NCBI GenBank assembly: GCA_002719955.1
Contig: PBFW01000017.1
Location: 1 to 63,723, forward strand
Origin: Deltaproteobacteria bacterium
GTDB lineage: Bacteria; Myxococcota_A; UBA9160; UBA4427
Length of the DNA: 63,723 bases
Direction of reading: 5' to 3'
Under the pieces are notes generated by a model that was not told the DNA's origin, did no database searches, and saw only the letters and a program-made list of their open reading frames with translations. Within the stretch, counting starts at the first letter, position 1, and every line of letters begins with the position of its first letter. Below, piece by piece: positions 8,853 through 17,905 of this stretch. Both the position numbers and the translations under genes were made by a program.

Positions 8853-10154
8853 TCAGGGCGCTTTCGAATCCCGACCGGAAATCGTGGTCCCCCCCCGCAG
8901 ATCGATCGCGTTCGTCTCGGGGAGCGACCAGACCAGGGGCAGCGCGAGCAGGGTCACGCCGGCCAGCACCGTGACCGCGTCGGGCGTCGACTGCCAGGCC
9001 GCGCTCAGCTGGCCGGCCACGATCGGACCGGCGGCGAGTCCGAGCCGACCGATCAGCAGATTGGCGAGGCCGAGGGCCGTCGCTCGCATCTCGGTGGGGA
9101 AGAGCTCCGTCGTCCAGGTCGTGATGACGGTCCAGACGCCTCCGAGGCCGTAGAGCAAGAAGATGCCGAGGTAGATCGAGGTGTCGTCCGTCGAGCGATA
9201 ACAGAGCAGGGTCGCGGCGAAGGCTGCGACCAGATAGGAAGTCGCGGTGAGGCGACGTCCGAATCGGTCCATCGCGATGCCCGACAGGATATAGCCGGCG
9301 AGCCCAAAAGGGATCGTGCCCCAGGGCAGTCGTTGCAGGTCGGTCGCGTCCCAGCCGCGGTCGCCGAACGTATAGATCGTGAAGAAATAGAGCGCGGTCC
9401 CCGTCCAGAAATTGATCGCGAGCCAGATCCCGGTCACGCGCACGAGCCGGCCGCGATGGACGGAGGACCAGAGCGCCCGTGCCGACGCCTTGAATTCTTC
9501 GCCGTAGCCACTCGCCGATTTGGCTCGCCCGAGAAAGGCACTCGTTTCGCGAATCCGCTTGAGATAGAGAGGGAAGAGCAGGAGGGGGAGCGAGCCGATC
9601 AGGAAGAGGCCGCGCCATCCCAGCCCGATGCTGTCGAGGGGAGCGAGCAGCCCATCGGGTACGGCGGCACCCAGTGCAGCGATCGATGCGAAGAGTCCAT
9701 TCACTCGCCCCCGGATCTCCGAGGGCATTTCTTCCGAGAGGATCAGGTAGGCCACGAAGAGTTCGACCACCATCGCCATGCGCGCGAAGAATTGCAGCGT
9801 GGTGAACAGGATCAGGTTGGGTGCCAGGGCGGTTGCGAGGGTGAGGACGGCGTAGGCGAAGAGCGCGGCGAGGAAGACGGGACGACGTCCGATCGAGTCC
9901 GCGAGAAGAATGGCGAAGAAGCCGAGGGACATTCCGATGGTCGATATGCCGAGGGCGGCTCCGAGCTCTTCCGTGGACGCCCCGAACTCGCTTCCGATCA
10001 CGGGTTGAACCAGGCTCGCCAGCTTCGTATCGAAGCCCTCGAAAAAGGTCGCGACGCAGAGCAGGGTGAAGAGGCCCGCGAAGGGTCCCATCCGCTGGAG
10101 CGCTTCGAGGGTGCCAAGCGGCGGGGGCGGGGCTGAGGAAGCGGATGTGGGCAC
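8853..10154 (-). CDS. MFS transporter
   Basis: A 433-residue major facilitator with 12 predicted helices. The motif between helices 2 and 3 is LADSIGRRPVFLAALF, and its counterpart in the second half is MDRFGRRLTATSYL. A Glu-rich segment after helix 4/5 (LSEEMPSEIRGRVNG) and its repeat in the second half (WTTELFPTEMRATALG) are typical of the sugar-porter and aromatic-acid groups. The assigned start is a GTG at 10154; upstream sequence in the frame is not conserved. Substrate unknown. It may be co-transcribed with the TonB-like lipoprotein about 95 bases downstream, although the roles are not obviously linked. Confidence 0.85.
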   Translation of the reverse strand: MPTSASSAPPPPLGTLEALQRMGPFAGLFTLLCVATFFEGFDTKLASLVQPVIGSEFGASTEELGAALGISTIGMSLGFFAILLADSIGRRPVFLAALFAYAVLTLATALAPNLILFTTLQFFARMAMVVELFVAYLILSEEMPSEIRGRVNGLFASIAALGAAVPDGLLAPLDSIGLGWRGLFLIGSLPLLLFPLYLKRIRETSAFLGRAKSASGYGEEFKASARALWSSVHRGRLVRVTGIWLAINFWTGTALYFFTIYTFGDRGWDATDLQRLPWGTIPFGLAGYILSGIAMDRFGRRLTATSYLVAAFAATLLCYRSTDDTSIYLGIFLLYGLGGVWTVITTWTTELFPTEMRATALGLANLLIGRLGLAAGPIVAGQLSAAWQSTPDAVTVLAGVTLLALPLVWSLPETNAIDLRGGTTISGRDSKAP

Positions 10155-10268
10155 GCGACGAGTGTGGGCTTCGGTGGCGCTCGCGGCAAGGCGCGTCCGG
10201 ATCCCGCATGGCCGGGGGGGTGGCATAAAGCGAGTCCGGACGGGCATACTGAGGCGATCGGAGGCCCT

Positions 10269-10922
10269 GTGATCAAGACGCTCGCACTCCTCAAGCGGCG
10301 GCCCGACCTCGACCGGGCCGCCTTCCGCCACCATTACGAGACGACGCACGCGCCGCTCGCGCTGCCGCTCATGACCGGGCTGGTTCGCTACGTGCGATAT
10401 CACCTCGAGGAGGACCTCCTGGGCGAGGTCGGATTCGATGTCGTCTCCGCCTTCTGGTATCGGGACGCTCGCGCGGTCGCGACTTCGATGGAAGCGCTGG
10501 CGGGGGAAGCCGGTAAGCCGATTCTCGCCGATGAGCTCGAATTCATGGATAAACCGAAGAACACCTTCTTTCCCGTGAGCGAGCGGAGTTGGGTCGAGGG
10601 CGAAGAGGGCGACGAAACCGTTTTCGTGCTGGTGAAGAAGCCCGCGCAAATGAGTCGTTACGATTGCTCGGCACGGCTCCTCGCGGATCATTGGCCCAAG
10701 CTCCTCGAGGGCTTCGAGGGGGTCGAGTTCGCTTTTCTCCGGGAGACTTTTCCCCTCCGAAGCAATCCGCCCGCCGAGGCGGTCGAACTCCGATACAACG
10801 CGGTCCTCCAGGTTCGGGTCGCGCAGGTGGGCGGAATCGAGGACTGGGCCACGGAACTCGAGTCAGTCGGATTCGGTGTCGCGGCGGTTCGGGCGCGCCG
10901 CTTCGAGACGCAGCTCGCTTGA
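10269..10922 (+). CDS. EthD-domain protein
   Basis: A 217-residue protein made of EthD (ferredoxin-like, dimeric alpha/beta barrel) domains. The diagnostic opening IKTLALLKRRPDLDRAAFRH and HYETTHAPLALPL are present near the N-terminus, and the C-terminal half (TVFVLVKKPAQMSRYD) looks like a second, weaker copy. EthD-family proteins assist P450 systems or act as small lyases and isomerases in degradation pathways. The start is a GTG at 10269 preceded by GGAGG. It is divergent from the MFS transporter with about 110 bases between them, so joint control is possible. Confidence 0.8.
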   Translation: MIKTLALLKRRPDLDRAAFRHHYETTHAPLALPLMTGLVRYVRYHLEEDLLGEVGFDVVSAFWYRDARAVATSMEALAGEAGKPILADELEFMDKPKNTFFPVSERSWVEGEEGDETVFVLVKKPAQMSRYDCSARLLADHWPKLLEGFEGVEFAFLRETFPLRSNPPAEAVELRYNAVLQVRVAQVGGIEDWATELESVGFGVAAVRARRFETQLA

Positions 10923-11035
10923 GCGCGTCGTCGTCCTCCGCCGACGCTCGAACGCGGGCCATCGAAATCACCGGGAGTCCGCGAAAAACCGCCTATTGAA
11001 CGTCGTGCGGGTGAACTCCGGCCGAGCCCACGCTT

Positions 11036-12157
11036 TCAGGAGGACGGGTGAGCGAGCTCCGAGAGCGGGACGACCCTGGTTCGGACGGGGGGATGGTCGC
11101 CCTCGGATTCGATCCAACGGAAGAGCATGCCGCCCTGATCGTGTCCGCAGGTTTCGAGCCAGTTCGGGAACGCCGAACCGGGATCCTCGTGGGCGAGCAC
11201 GATGCGCAGACTGCCGTCGGGTTCGTAATGAGCGGTGTGTTTGTTCACGTGTACGCGGTGGTAGCGATAGTCGAGGGATTCCATCCAGAAATTGCTGATC
11301 TGAAGGTTCCAATGACCCTTCTCCGGGATCCTGTCCGCTTCGATCAGGAGCGCTTCGTCGGGTCCGAGTTTCCAGTAGCTCTGGAGGTAGTGGATGTTGG
11401 CGTCTCCGCCCGCGCGCTGACAGCGATCCTGGTCATCCGAGGGAAGCTCGTTTAGATGTTTCGTGTAGATCTCCATCCAATCGGTGAAGAGGTTCGAGGT
11501 CGAGGTCACGAAATCCGTCGCGCGGCCGAGTCCGGCTTCGAGCGACTCGGGCACGAGTCGATCATCCGCATCGCCCCGGCTGATGCACTCGATGTCGTAG
11601 GTCGCTTCGATTTCATCGATGCGGGTCGTGAAGAGCTGACGGACGATGATCATGCCGGTGTCTTCGACCATGGGGAGCCAATTGCCGGGTTTCTCGTCCT
11701 TGCTGACGATGATCTCGAAGCGGCCATCCGGATCGATCTCCATCTGGCTCGAGTCGAGTTGTCCCGTCGGCCGCATCTCACCGCTTTCTTCGTAGGTGCC
11801 CGCTTTGGTTCCGAAGCTGATATAGGGGACGCTTCCGCGGGTTCCCGTGATGCGATAGTCGTGGCGGCCGGAGATATTGCAGTTGTGGTAGGTGTTGTCC
11901 GGGTTGTCGTTGCCGATCTTGATCGTCTGGTTCGAGAGCTGGTAGAAGCGCGGGAAGCGGACATCCCCGGACTCGATCTGACTGTCGAGGGCCGCTCTCA
12001 GGAGACGGGTCAGGTAGCGGTAGCCCTCGGCGCGATTGAAGGGATCGGCCGGGGTGCTCTCGCGAAGGATGGTGTCGCCGGCCTTCTCGAGGGCGCGGCA
12101 GAATTCGCGCCAGACGCTGCCGTCGACGACTCGTTCATCTGCATTCGGATCGGCCAT
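11036..12157 (-). CDS. DUF1214-domain protein
   Basis: A 373-residue protein whose C-terminal part matches DUF1214: WNLQISNFWMESLDYRYH, then an HYEPDGSLRIVLAHEDPG-type strand and FPNWLETCGHDQGGMLFRW. The N-terminal about 220 residues form a family-specific region with GNDNPDNTYHNCNISGRHDY and RFEIIVSKDEKPGNWLPM; this two-part build is common in environmental Proteobacteria. The biochemical role is not established, and many copies sit among lipid or steroid catabolic genes. The second ATG, at 12157, has AAGGAG 7 bases upstream and is preferred over the ATG at 12172. No signal peptide is seen. Confidence 0.78.
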   Translation of the reverse strand: MADPNADERVVDGSVWREFCRALEKAGDTILRESTPADPFNRAEGYRYLTRLLRAALDSQIESGDVRFPRFYQLSNQTIKIGNDNPDNTYHNCNISGRHDYRITGTRGSVPYISFGTKAGTYEESGEMRPTGQLDSSQMEIDPDGRFEIIVSKDEKPGNWLPMVEDTGMIIVRQLFTTRIDEIEATYDIECISRGDADDRLVPESLEAGLGRATDFVTSTSNLFTDWMEIYTKHLNELPSDDQDRCQRAGGDANIHYLQSYWKLGPDEALLIEADRIPEKGHWNLQISNFWMESLDYRYHRVHVNKHTAHYEPDGSLRIVLAHEDPGSAFPNWLETCGHDQGGMLFRWIESEGDHPPVRTRVVPLSELAHPSS

Positions 12158-12402
12158 GCTGTGCTCCTTCATCCACTGACCGGCTCGGCCACTCGCGCGC
12201 GGACAAAAATTCGGGTGGGTCCTGCATGAGCCCGGACGATCGGGCGAACTCGAGGCTGGCCCGGGGTATGGGGCCCACCAGCCATTCTGGTGGCTTTCGG
12301 GAGCCGGGTCAATCGCCCATCGGAGGGCCCTGCTCGAACTCGAGGCGACTCGCCCTTTGGGCGCGCTACGCTCGCGCGCCTGAACGATCTGATCGGAATT
12401 CC

Positions 12403-13677
12403 ATGTCCACGCTCCTAGAACGTGATCGCCGCGTCGTCTGGCATCCCTACGCGGCTCCGGAGGCGAGGCCGCTCTTCGGGGTCGAGAGCGCGCAGGGTGT
12501 GAGGCTTCGGCTGGAAGATGGCCGCGAACTCGTCGATGGCATGTCGTCGTGGTGGTCTGCGATCCACGGCTATCGCCACCCGCGGATCGAAGCCGCTCTC
12601 GAGGATCAGCTGCATCGGCTCCCGCACGTCATGTTTGGCGGCTTGACCCATGAGAGCGCGGTTCGGATCTGTGAGCGGCTGGTGGCCCTTTCGCCCGAGG
12701 GTCTCGAGCGTGTTTTCCTGAGCGATTCGGGCTCGGTCGCCGTCGAGGTCGCGATCAAGATGGCGCTTCAGTTCTGGCAGTCGAAGGGACGCGCGAAGAA
12801 GCGGCGTCTGCTCACGATTCGCGGGGGCTATCACGGCGACACCTTCGGTGCGATGTCGGTCTGTGATCCCGTGACGGGGATGCACGGCCTCTTCGAGGGC
12901 AACCTGGCGACGAACCTCTTCGCGGAGCGACCCGTCTGCCGCTTCGAGGATGCTTGCGAGGACGCGGATATCGCGGATCTCGCGGGGCTCCTCGAGAAAC
13001 ATCGTGACGAACTCGCGGCGGTGATTCTCGAACCGATCGTGCAGGGCGCGGGGGGGATGTGGTTCTATTCGCCCGACTACCTCACGCGGGTGCGCACGCT
13101 CTGTGATGAGGCCGGCGTTCTCCTGATCGCCGATGAGATCGCGACGGGATTCGGTCGGACCGGGCGCTTCTTCGCGTGTGAACACGCCGGAATCACGCCC
13201 GATCTTCTCTGCGTGGGGAAAGCGTTGACGGGGGGGACACTGACCTTGGCGGCGACGCTCACGACCGGTGAGGTCTCCGCTGCGCTGGCTGAGGGAGAGG
13301 CGGGTGTCTTCATGCACGGCCCGACCTTCATGGGCAGCGCGCTGGCCTGCGCGGCCGCCAACGCGAGCCTCGATCTGCTCGAAGAGGGGATCTGGCGGGA
13401 GCAGGTCTCGGCGATCGGAGACCAGCTGAGAGTGGAGCTCGAGGCTTGCCGAAGCATGCCCGCAGTCGCCGACGTGCGCGTGTTGGGGGCGATCGGTGTG
13501 GTCGAACTCCACGAGCCCGTCGATCTATCGATCGTGCAGCCGGAGTTCGTGGAGCAGGGGATCTGGATTCGACCCTTCGGAGCGCTCGTCTACACGATGC
13601 CGCCCTATCTGATCGAATCGGACGATCTGAGCCTGATCACGCGCGGGATTCGTGAGGTCGTATCGCGGATCGGGTGA
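12403..13677 (+). CDS. bioA: Adenosylmethionine-8-amino-7-oxononanoate aminotransferase
   Basis: A 424-residue class-III PLP aminotransferase that makes 7,8-diaminopelargonate in biotin synthesis, with S-adenosylmethionine as amino donor. BioA-type markers are WHPYA at the N-terminus, GMSSWWSAIHGYRHP, DSGSVAVEVAIKMALQFW, GGYHGDTFGAMSV and DEIATGFGRTG. The PLP lysine lies in LLCVGKALTGG. The ATG at 12403 gives the usual BioA N-terminus. Other bio genes are absent nearby, so biotin synthesis genes must be scattered. An unrelated class-III transaminase is unlikely given these motifs. Confidence 0.93.
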   Translation: MSTLLERDRRVVWHPYAAPEARPLFGVESAQGVRLRLEDGRELVDGMSSWWSAIHGYRHPRIEAALEDQLHRLPHVMFGGLTHESAVRICERLVALSPEGLERVFLSDSGSVAVEVAIKMALQFWQSKGRAKKRRLLTIRGGYHGDTFGAMSVCDPVTGMHGLFEGNLATNLFAERPVCRFEDACEDADIADLAGLLEKHRDELAAVILEPIVQGAGGMWFYSPDYLTRVRTLCDEAGVLLIADEIATGFGRTGRFFACEHAGITPDLLCVGKALTGGTLTLAATLTTGEVSAALAEGEAGVFMHGPTFMGSALACAAANASLDLLEEGIWREQVSAIGDQLRVELEACRSMPAVADVRVLGAIGVVELHEPVDLSIVQPEFVEQGIWIRPFGALVYTMPPYLIESDDLSLITRGIREVVSRIG

Positions 13678-14548
13678 GCGTCGAGGCGCCCGGTCTCCCC
13701 CGCCCGGATGCGGTGCGGACGGGGGAGCCGTGGATGCGGCTGCCCTTGCGGACAGCATGGCGGCCGGGTTCTTCCAAAGGTCGCGCCGCCATGGCTCCGA
13801 CTCCTCGCTGCCGGAGAACATTTCGATCATCGAATCCGCCAAGCGGTTGCGATCGGCTGGGGAGGCTGGGGAATAGTCGCGCCCATCGGGCTTCGTGGGT
13901 CGTTTCTGAAAAGAGGTGCGACGACGGTCGCCGGCCTGCTCGCATTCCAGGGTCGGGCTCTTCGCGTCCACTTCGATTGGAACGCCCCTCCTGTTTGCGC
14001 CGTGGCGACCGTCGTCGGTCATACGCTTCCGATCTCGGCGAATCCGGATTGCGCTCCCTGATGATCTGATTCCCCGACTCGTCCTGGGGTGCGAAGGGGG
14101 AATTCGAGTCGGCATGGGAATCAAAACACGCGCTCCGGAGATGGGAAGAGTCCCTGTGAGTAGTTGCTGTTAGTTCTTGATCCATCTGATCGCATAAAAC
14201 CATGCAAGGACGGGAAAGCAAGGAAAAAATCGAAGTGTCGCAATAAAGTTGCGGCGCCTACCAAATTGGGGGGACATAGCAACTCTGACGAATCGTTAGA
14301 TCGCATACGTCGATTCATGACGGTCGATCAGTTGACGGTTGTCAATGACGGATGCCAACGAAGCGCGAATCGTCATCCGAGTTCGGCGGAACCGGAGGCG
14401 TTTCGGGGTGCGAGGCGAGCGGATTTCTGAGCGATGGAGGCCGTGGCCCGGTATCCGGTTCAGCCTGGCGATCTGCAGGCCGCGTCCGTGGGGATCCCTT
14501 TGAAAGCCAGGCATTTCAGTCTGGAAAGCGACGGACTCGCGTGCGCCC
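13678..14548. other. Gene-poor region with a low-GC patch
   Basis: About 870 bases with no supported gene. The first 450 bases are high-GC with frames on both strands but nothing protein-like. The stretch around 14160-14350 is clearly poorer in GC than the rest of the window, with short A-runs. It leads into a fragment of a flagellar cap gene, so it probably marks eroded or deleted DNA. Confidence 0.55.
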
Positions 14549-14770
14549 GTGGGCACCCAACTCGAGGAACTCGTGCGTTCCGGCGACGAAGCCCTCGCCA
14601 ATCGTGACAAGGCCTTTGCTTCGAGACTCAGAGAATTCGACGATTCGATCGAGCGCGCCGAGCGGCGCCTCGGACAACGCGAGGAATTTCTGATTCTGAA
14701 ATTCTCGGCGCTCGAGCGCATCGTCTCGAGCCTGCAGGGCCAGCAGGGCTTTCTGACCAGTCTGGGGTGA
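14549..14770 (+). pseudogene. fliD: C-terminal fragment of flagellar cap protein FliD
   Basis: About 73 residues form a charged coiled-coil ending (LREFDDSIERAERRLGQREE, then LILKFSALERIVSSLQGQQG and FLTSLG). This matches the last helical segment of FliD, where paired heptads and a final 'F..LE..I..LQ....L' pattern are characteristic. A full FliD has several hundred residues; the rest is absent upstream, and the preceding DNA shows no continuation. No other flagellar gene is in the window. I read it as a relic of a lost flagellar locus. It could still be translated from the GTG at 14549. Confidence 0.55.
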
Positions 14771-14800
14771 ACTCCGAACCTCGCTGCGATCGGGGTCGCG

Positions 14801-15577
14801 CTATTTCCGGAATTGCTTGAAGTCGGGATCTCGCCTCTCGATGAAGGCCGAGATCGCCTCCTTGTTCTCCGGCCCTCCGAAGAGCCGCGCCATCGCCGCA
14901 TCCTCGGCCGCGCGCGCGGCCGCGATATTCTCGCGGTGGAAGCTCTTGAGCATCTTCTTCATTTCGACCAGCGACGTGATCGGCCATTGCGCCATTTGGC
15001 GCGCCTTGGCCGTCGCTTCCGTGAGGACTTCTTCGTCGGCGTAGATCCGCGTGGCGATCCCGTATTCGAGCGCGCGGGTCGCATCGATCCAGTCGGCGGT
15101 GTAGAGCAGTTCGGCCGCCTGCTTCTGTCCCATCACGAGCGGCGCCATATAGGCGGCGGCCGCTTCGGTGACGAGTCCCAGATTGGCGAAGGGCATCCGA
15201 AGACGAACGCTTTCACCCACGTAGACGACGTCGCAGTGGAAGAGCACGGTCATGCCGAAGCCGATTCCGCATCCACGGACCGCGGCGACCAGCGGCTTGT
15301 CGAGGCCGACGATCGCGTCCATCATGTCGTCGAAGGGCTTGGCGCCGGCGGCTTCGTCCTGCGCCGCCGTGAGGTCGAGACCCGAGCTGAAGTCTTCACC
15401 GGCGCCGGTCAGCAATACGGTCGCGACTGCCGGATTCGAGGCGGCTTCGAGGAAGGCCTCGGCGGTTGCGCGAAACGCCCCGGGGTTCATCGCGTTGCGA
15501 CGCTCCGGACGGTTCATGGTGATGGTGAAGACGCCTTCGTCATCGAGTTCGGTCAGGGCGAGCGCTTCGTCGGACAT
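14801..15577 (-). CDS. Enoyl-CoA hydratase/isomerase (crotonase) family
   Basis: A 258-residue crotonase-fold enzyme. The oxyanion-hole region is GAGEDFSSGLDLTAA, and the second CoA-binding segment is PLVAAVRGCGIGFGMTVLFH. A glutamate is present in LGLVTEAAAAY, at the position of the second catalytic Glu. The first catalytic position lacks Glu (GFGMTVLFHCD), so an isomerase or other crotonase reaction is more likely than simple hydration. The C-terminus ends RRDPDFKQF, which is typical of the family. It converges on the FliD fragment, with its stop about 30 bases away. Confidence 0.88.
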   Translation of the reverse strand: MSDEALALTELDDEGVFTITMNRPERRNAMNPGAFRATAEAFLEAASNPAVATVLLTGAGEDFSSGLDLTAAQDEAAGAKPFDDMMDAIVGLDKPLVAAVRGCGIGFGMTVLFHCDVVYVGESVRLRMPFANLGLVTEAAAAYMAPLVMGQKQAAELLYTADWIDATRALEYGIATRIYADEEVLTEATAKARQMAQWPITSLVEMKKMLKSFHRENIAAARAAEDAAMARLFGGPENKEAISAFIERRDPDFKQFRK

Positions 15578-15818
15578 GGGCGGGACCTTTCGCAGGGCGG
15601 AGGGGCGGAGCGGGGCGCGCAGGGGGCGGCGCGTGGGGGACGAGTCTAACCGCCTCGCTGGCGCGACACAAAACCGAGCTAGGATCGGGGTATCGTCGTT
15701 CTCTGCCCAGGCAGGCCTCGCTCGATTCGAAGCGATTCCGGGCGGCGGGCGAACAGCGATCGATCCGATTCAACCCATTCCGCCGCTCCCGGAGCGGCCA
15801 CTTCCGGAGCCCCCCGCG

Positions 15819-16943
15819 ATGCCTATCAGCCCCATGGACGAATTTCTCGCCCATCAGACCACGGAAACATTCGACTACGTCTTCACGAGCGATCGCAATT
15901 TCTACGACCGTTACTACTTCAACATGCACGATTCGACCGGCGATTTCTTCATGGTCGCGGGGATGGGTCAATATCCGAATCTGGGTGTGACCGATGCCTT
16001 CGCGACGATCTCGCATGGGACGAATCAATACGTCGTGCGCGCTTCGCGCGCGCTCGGGAGCGATCGTCTCGACACACAGGTCGGACCGTTTCGGATCGAG
16101 GTGATCGAGGGGTTGCAGTCGCTGCGGCTCTCCTGCGAGGAGAACGAGTGGGGTCTCTCCTTCGATATTCGCTTCGACGGTTCCGTGCCGGCACTCGAGG
16201 AACCGAAGACCTTTCAACGCAATCGCGCTCGCGTGACCTCGGATGTCTCGCGTTATGCGCAGGTCGGGAATTACACGGGCAGCGTCCGTGTCGCCGGTCA
16301 GACCTTCGAGGTGACGCCCGACAAGTGGAGGGGGGCGCGTGATCGTTCCTGGGGTGTGCGCCCCGTTGGGGAGCGTGAGGCACCGGGAATCGCGATCGAG
16401 GACATGATGAATAATGTCCACGGCTTCTACCATCATTGGATCCCTCTGCAGCTCGACCGCGGCATGTACAAGGTCATGTACGACGCGGACTATGCGGGCA
16501 ATACGCTCGTCGAGGAATGCGCATTCATTCCCGCGATCGGTGAATCCGGTGAGATCCAGCATTTCGAAACGCCCCAGATCGAGATTGATTTCATCTCGGG
16601 CACCCGCGAGATGAAGCGCGCGCGCACGATCATGCCCAACCCGAATGGCGAGGACGTGGCGATTACGAGCACTCCTCTTCGCACGGTCTACCTCGCGGCG
16701 GGCACGGGCTATATCGCGAGCGATACCTGGGGGCATGGACACTATAAGGGGGCGCTCGTGGTGGAGAGCGAGACCTTCGACATGAGCACCCAGGAGAAGC
16801 GTTCGCCCTACGCCATGCTGAACGAAACGCTCTGCCGCTTCGATCTCAGCACGGGCGAGATCGCTTACGGCATGCACGAAAATATGTGCCTCGGCGTCTA
16901 CAAACCCCACGGTTTCGAGAGTGCCGGAGACGTCGCGCCCTGA
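15819..16943 (+). CDS. DUF7064/DUF7065-like (CrtC-related) protein
   Basis: A 374-residue protein with two beta-rich halves. The motif GARDRSWGVRPVG near its centre is the signature of a large environmental family related to the CrtC carotenoid-hydratase fold. The N-terminal half has DRNFYDRYYFNMHDSTGDFF and SHGTNQYVVRASRAL, and the C-terminal half has GHGHYKGALVVE. It is probably cytosolic, since no signal peptide is visible. Members often sit near acyl-CoA and lipid genes, and the function is not established. The ATG at 15819 has a GGAG site upstream; the ATG at 15834 is an alternative. The opposite strand is also open here but contains no conserved motif. Confidence 0.7.
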   Translation: MPISPMDEFLAHQTTETFDYVFTSDRNFYDRYYFNMHDSTGDFFMVAGMGQYPNLGVTDAFATISHGTNQYVVRASRALGSDRLDTQVGPFRIEVIEGLQSLRLSCEENEWGLSFDIRFDGSVPALEEPKTFQRNRARVTSDVSRYAQVGNYTGSVRVAGQTFEVTPDKWRGARDRSWGVRPVGEREAPGIAIEDMMNNVHGFYHHWIPLQLDRGMYKVMYDADYAGNTLVEECAFIPAIGESGEIQHFETPQIEIDFISGTREMKRARTIMPNPNGEDVAITSTPLRTVYLAAGTGYIASDTWGHGHYKGALVVESETFDMSTQEKRSPYAMLNETLCRFDLSTGEIAYGMHENMCLGVYKPHGFESAGDVAP

Positions 16944-17000
16944 TCGAGGATCGGGGGACGCCCCTCCGCTTCAGTTCGTCGTGGAGCGTCTCCGGCTCGC

Positions 17001-17773
17001 TCAGTCGCCTGGGGCAAGAATGTCGGCGACGATCGGTTCTGCGGACGCCGCCGACTCCTCGGGCGCCCTATGGAGCGTGAGCTGGGTGAAAGGAATGCCC
17101 CAGCCCTGTTCATTGCAGATGTCGACGCAGAAGCGCGAGAGCTGCCGGGTTTGTGCCCGATAGTCGATCGTACTCGAGCCGTCGAGGTCGACGTGCACAT
17201 ACTAGTCGAGGGACGACGCACCCGCCTCGAAGAACTCGGCGGAGATAGAGAGCAGCGCGTCGGCCCAGCGAGAGTCGCGCCACCTCGCTTCGACGCCGCG
17301 CTCCGTCGTCTCTCGCATGCTCGTGGTGAACTCGGTCTGGTCGCCGTAGTCGAGTCCGAAACGGATATCGATGCGATGACTGTCATTGAGCCCTTCCAGG
17401 GCCTGACCGGAAAACTCGGCGACCGGAATGATGACCCGGTTGTCGCCCGGGTAGCGGAGCCGAACGCCTTCGATCGATTGAAACTCGACCTCGGCCGAGC
17501 GCTCGTTGGCGCGCGAGCAGGTCGGCCTCGATCTGGCGCCGCGCGGCGAGGACGCCTGAAAGCCTCGTTTCGCGCGCGTTTGGTTCAGCGGGTCCTCGGG
17601 GCTCGACCGCTTCGTTCGACCCGCCCGCCTCGGCCGCCGAGGACGCGACGGGCTCGCCGCCGCCGATCCCGTCTCCTGGCCCGCCCCCCCCGGTCGGCGA
17701 CGGAGCCGAGCAGAAGCGCTGCGAGAAGCGTCAGGAGGGGAGTGAGGAAAGATCGTGCGAAGGGATTGGCCAT
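17001..17773 (-). pseudogene. Broken MscS-type mechanosensitive channel fragment
   Basis: The minus strand encodes an MscS-like beta domain and C-terminal domain: EVEFQSIEGVRLRYPGDNRV, IIPVAEFSGQALEGLNDSHR, and at the end GWGIPFTQLTLHRA. The reading frame is cut by a TAG at 17202-17204. A single change to TGG would restore an aligned 'SLDWYVHVDLDG' strand. A hydrophobic N-terminus starting at the ATG at 17773 (MANPFARSFLTPLLTLLAAL) lies in another frame and could be joined across the C-run near 17685-17693. The three transmembrane helices that normally precede the beta domain are absent. At least two lesions make this a pseudogene or an assembly error. Confidence 0.6.
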
Positions 17774-17905
17774 CGCTTCGACTCGGGTAGAACCCCGGGT
17801 CCCCTTCCTCCACAGATTCGTCGTTTCGGGGGATCGATCTCTCGCTAGACTCGGCGCCCCGGACTCCGCCTGTCCCGTACAGACCCCAAAGTTGGAGGGT
17901 TCCCC

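Noticed and set aside
13678..14548. Several 60-130-residue frames between bioA and the FliD fragment
   Set aside because: They overlap each other on both strands, lack ribosome sites and show no family similarity.
15540..16910. Long minus-strand open frame opposite the DUF7065-like gene
   Set aside because: It has no conserved motifs and is rich in Arg, His and Asp. The plus strand carries the recognisable DRSWGVR motif.
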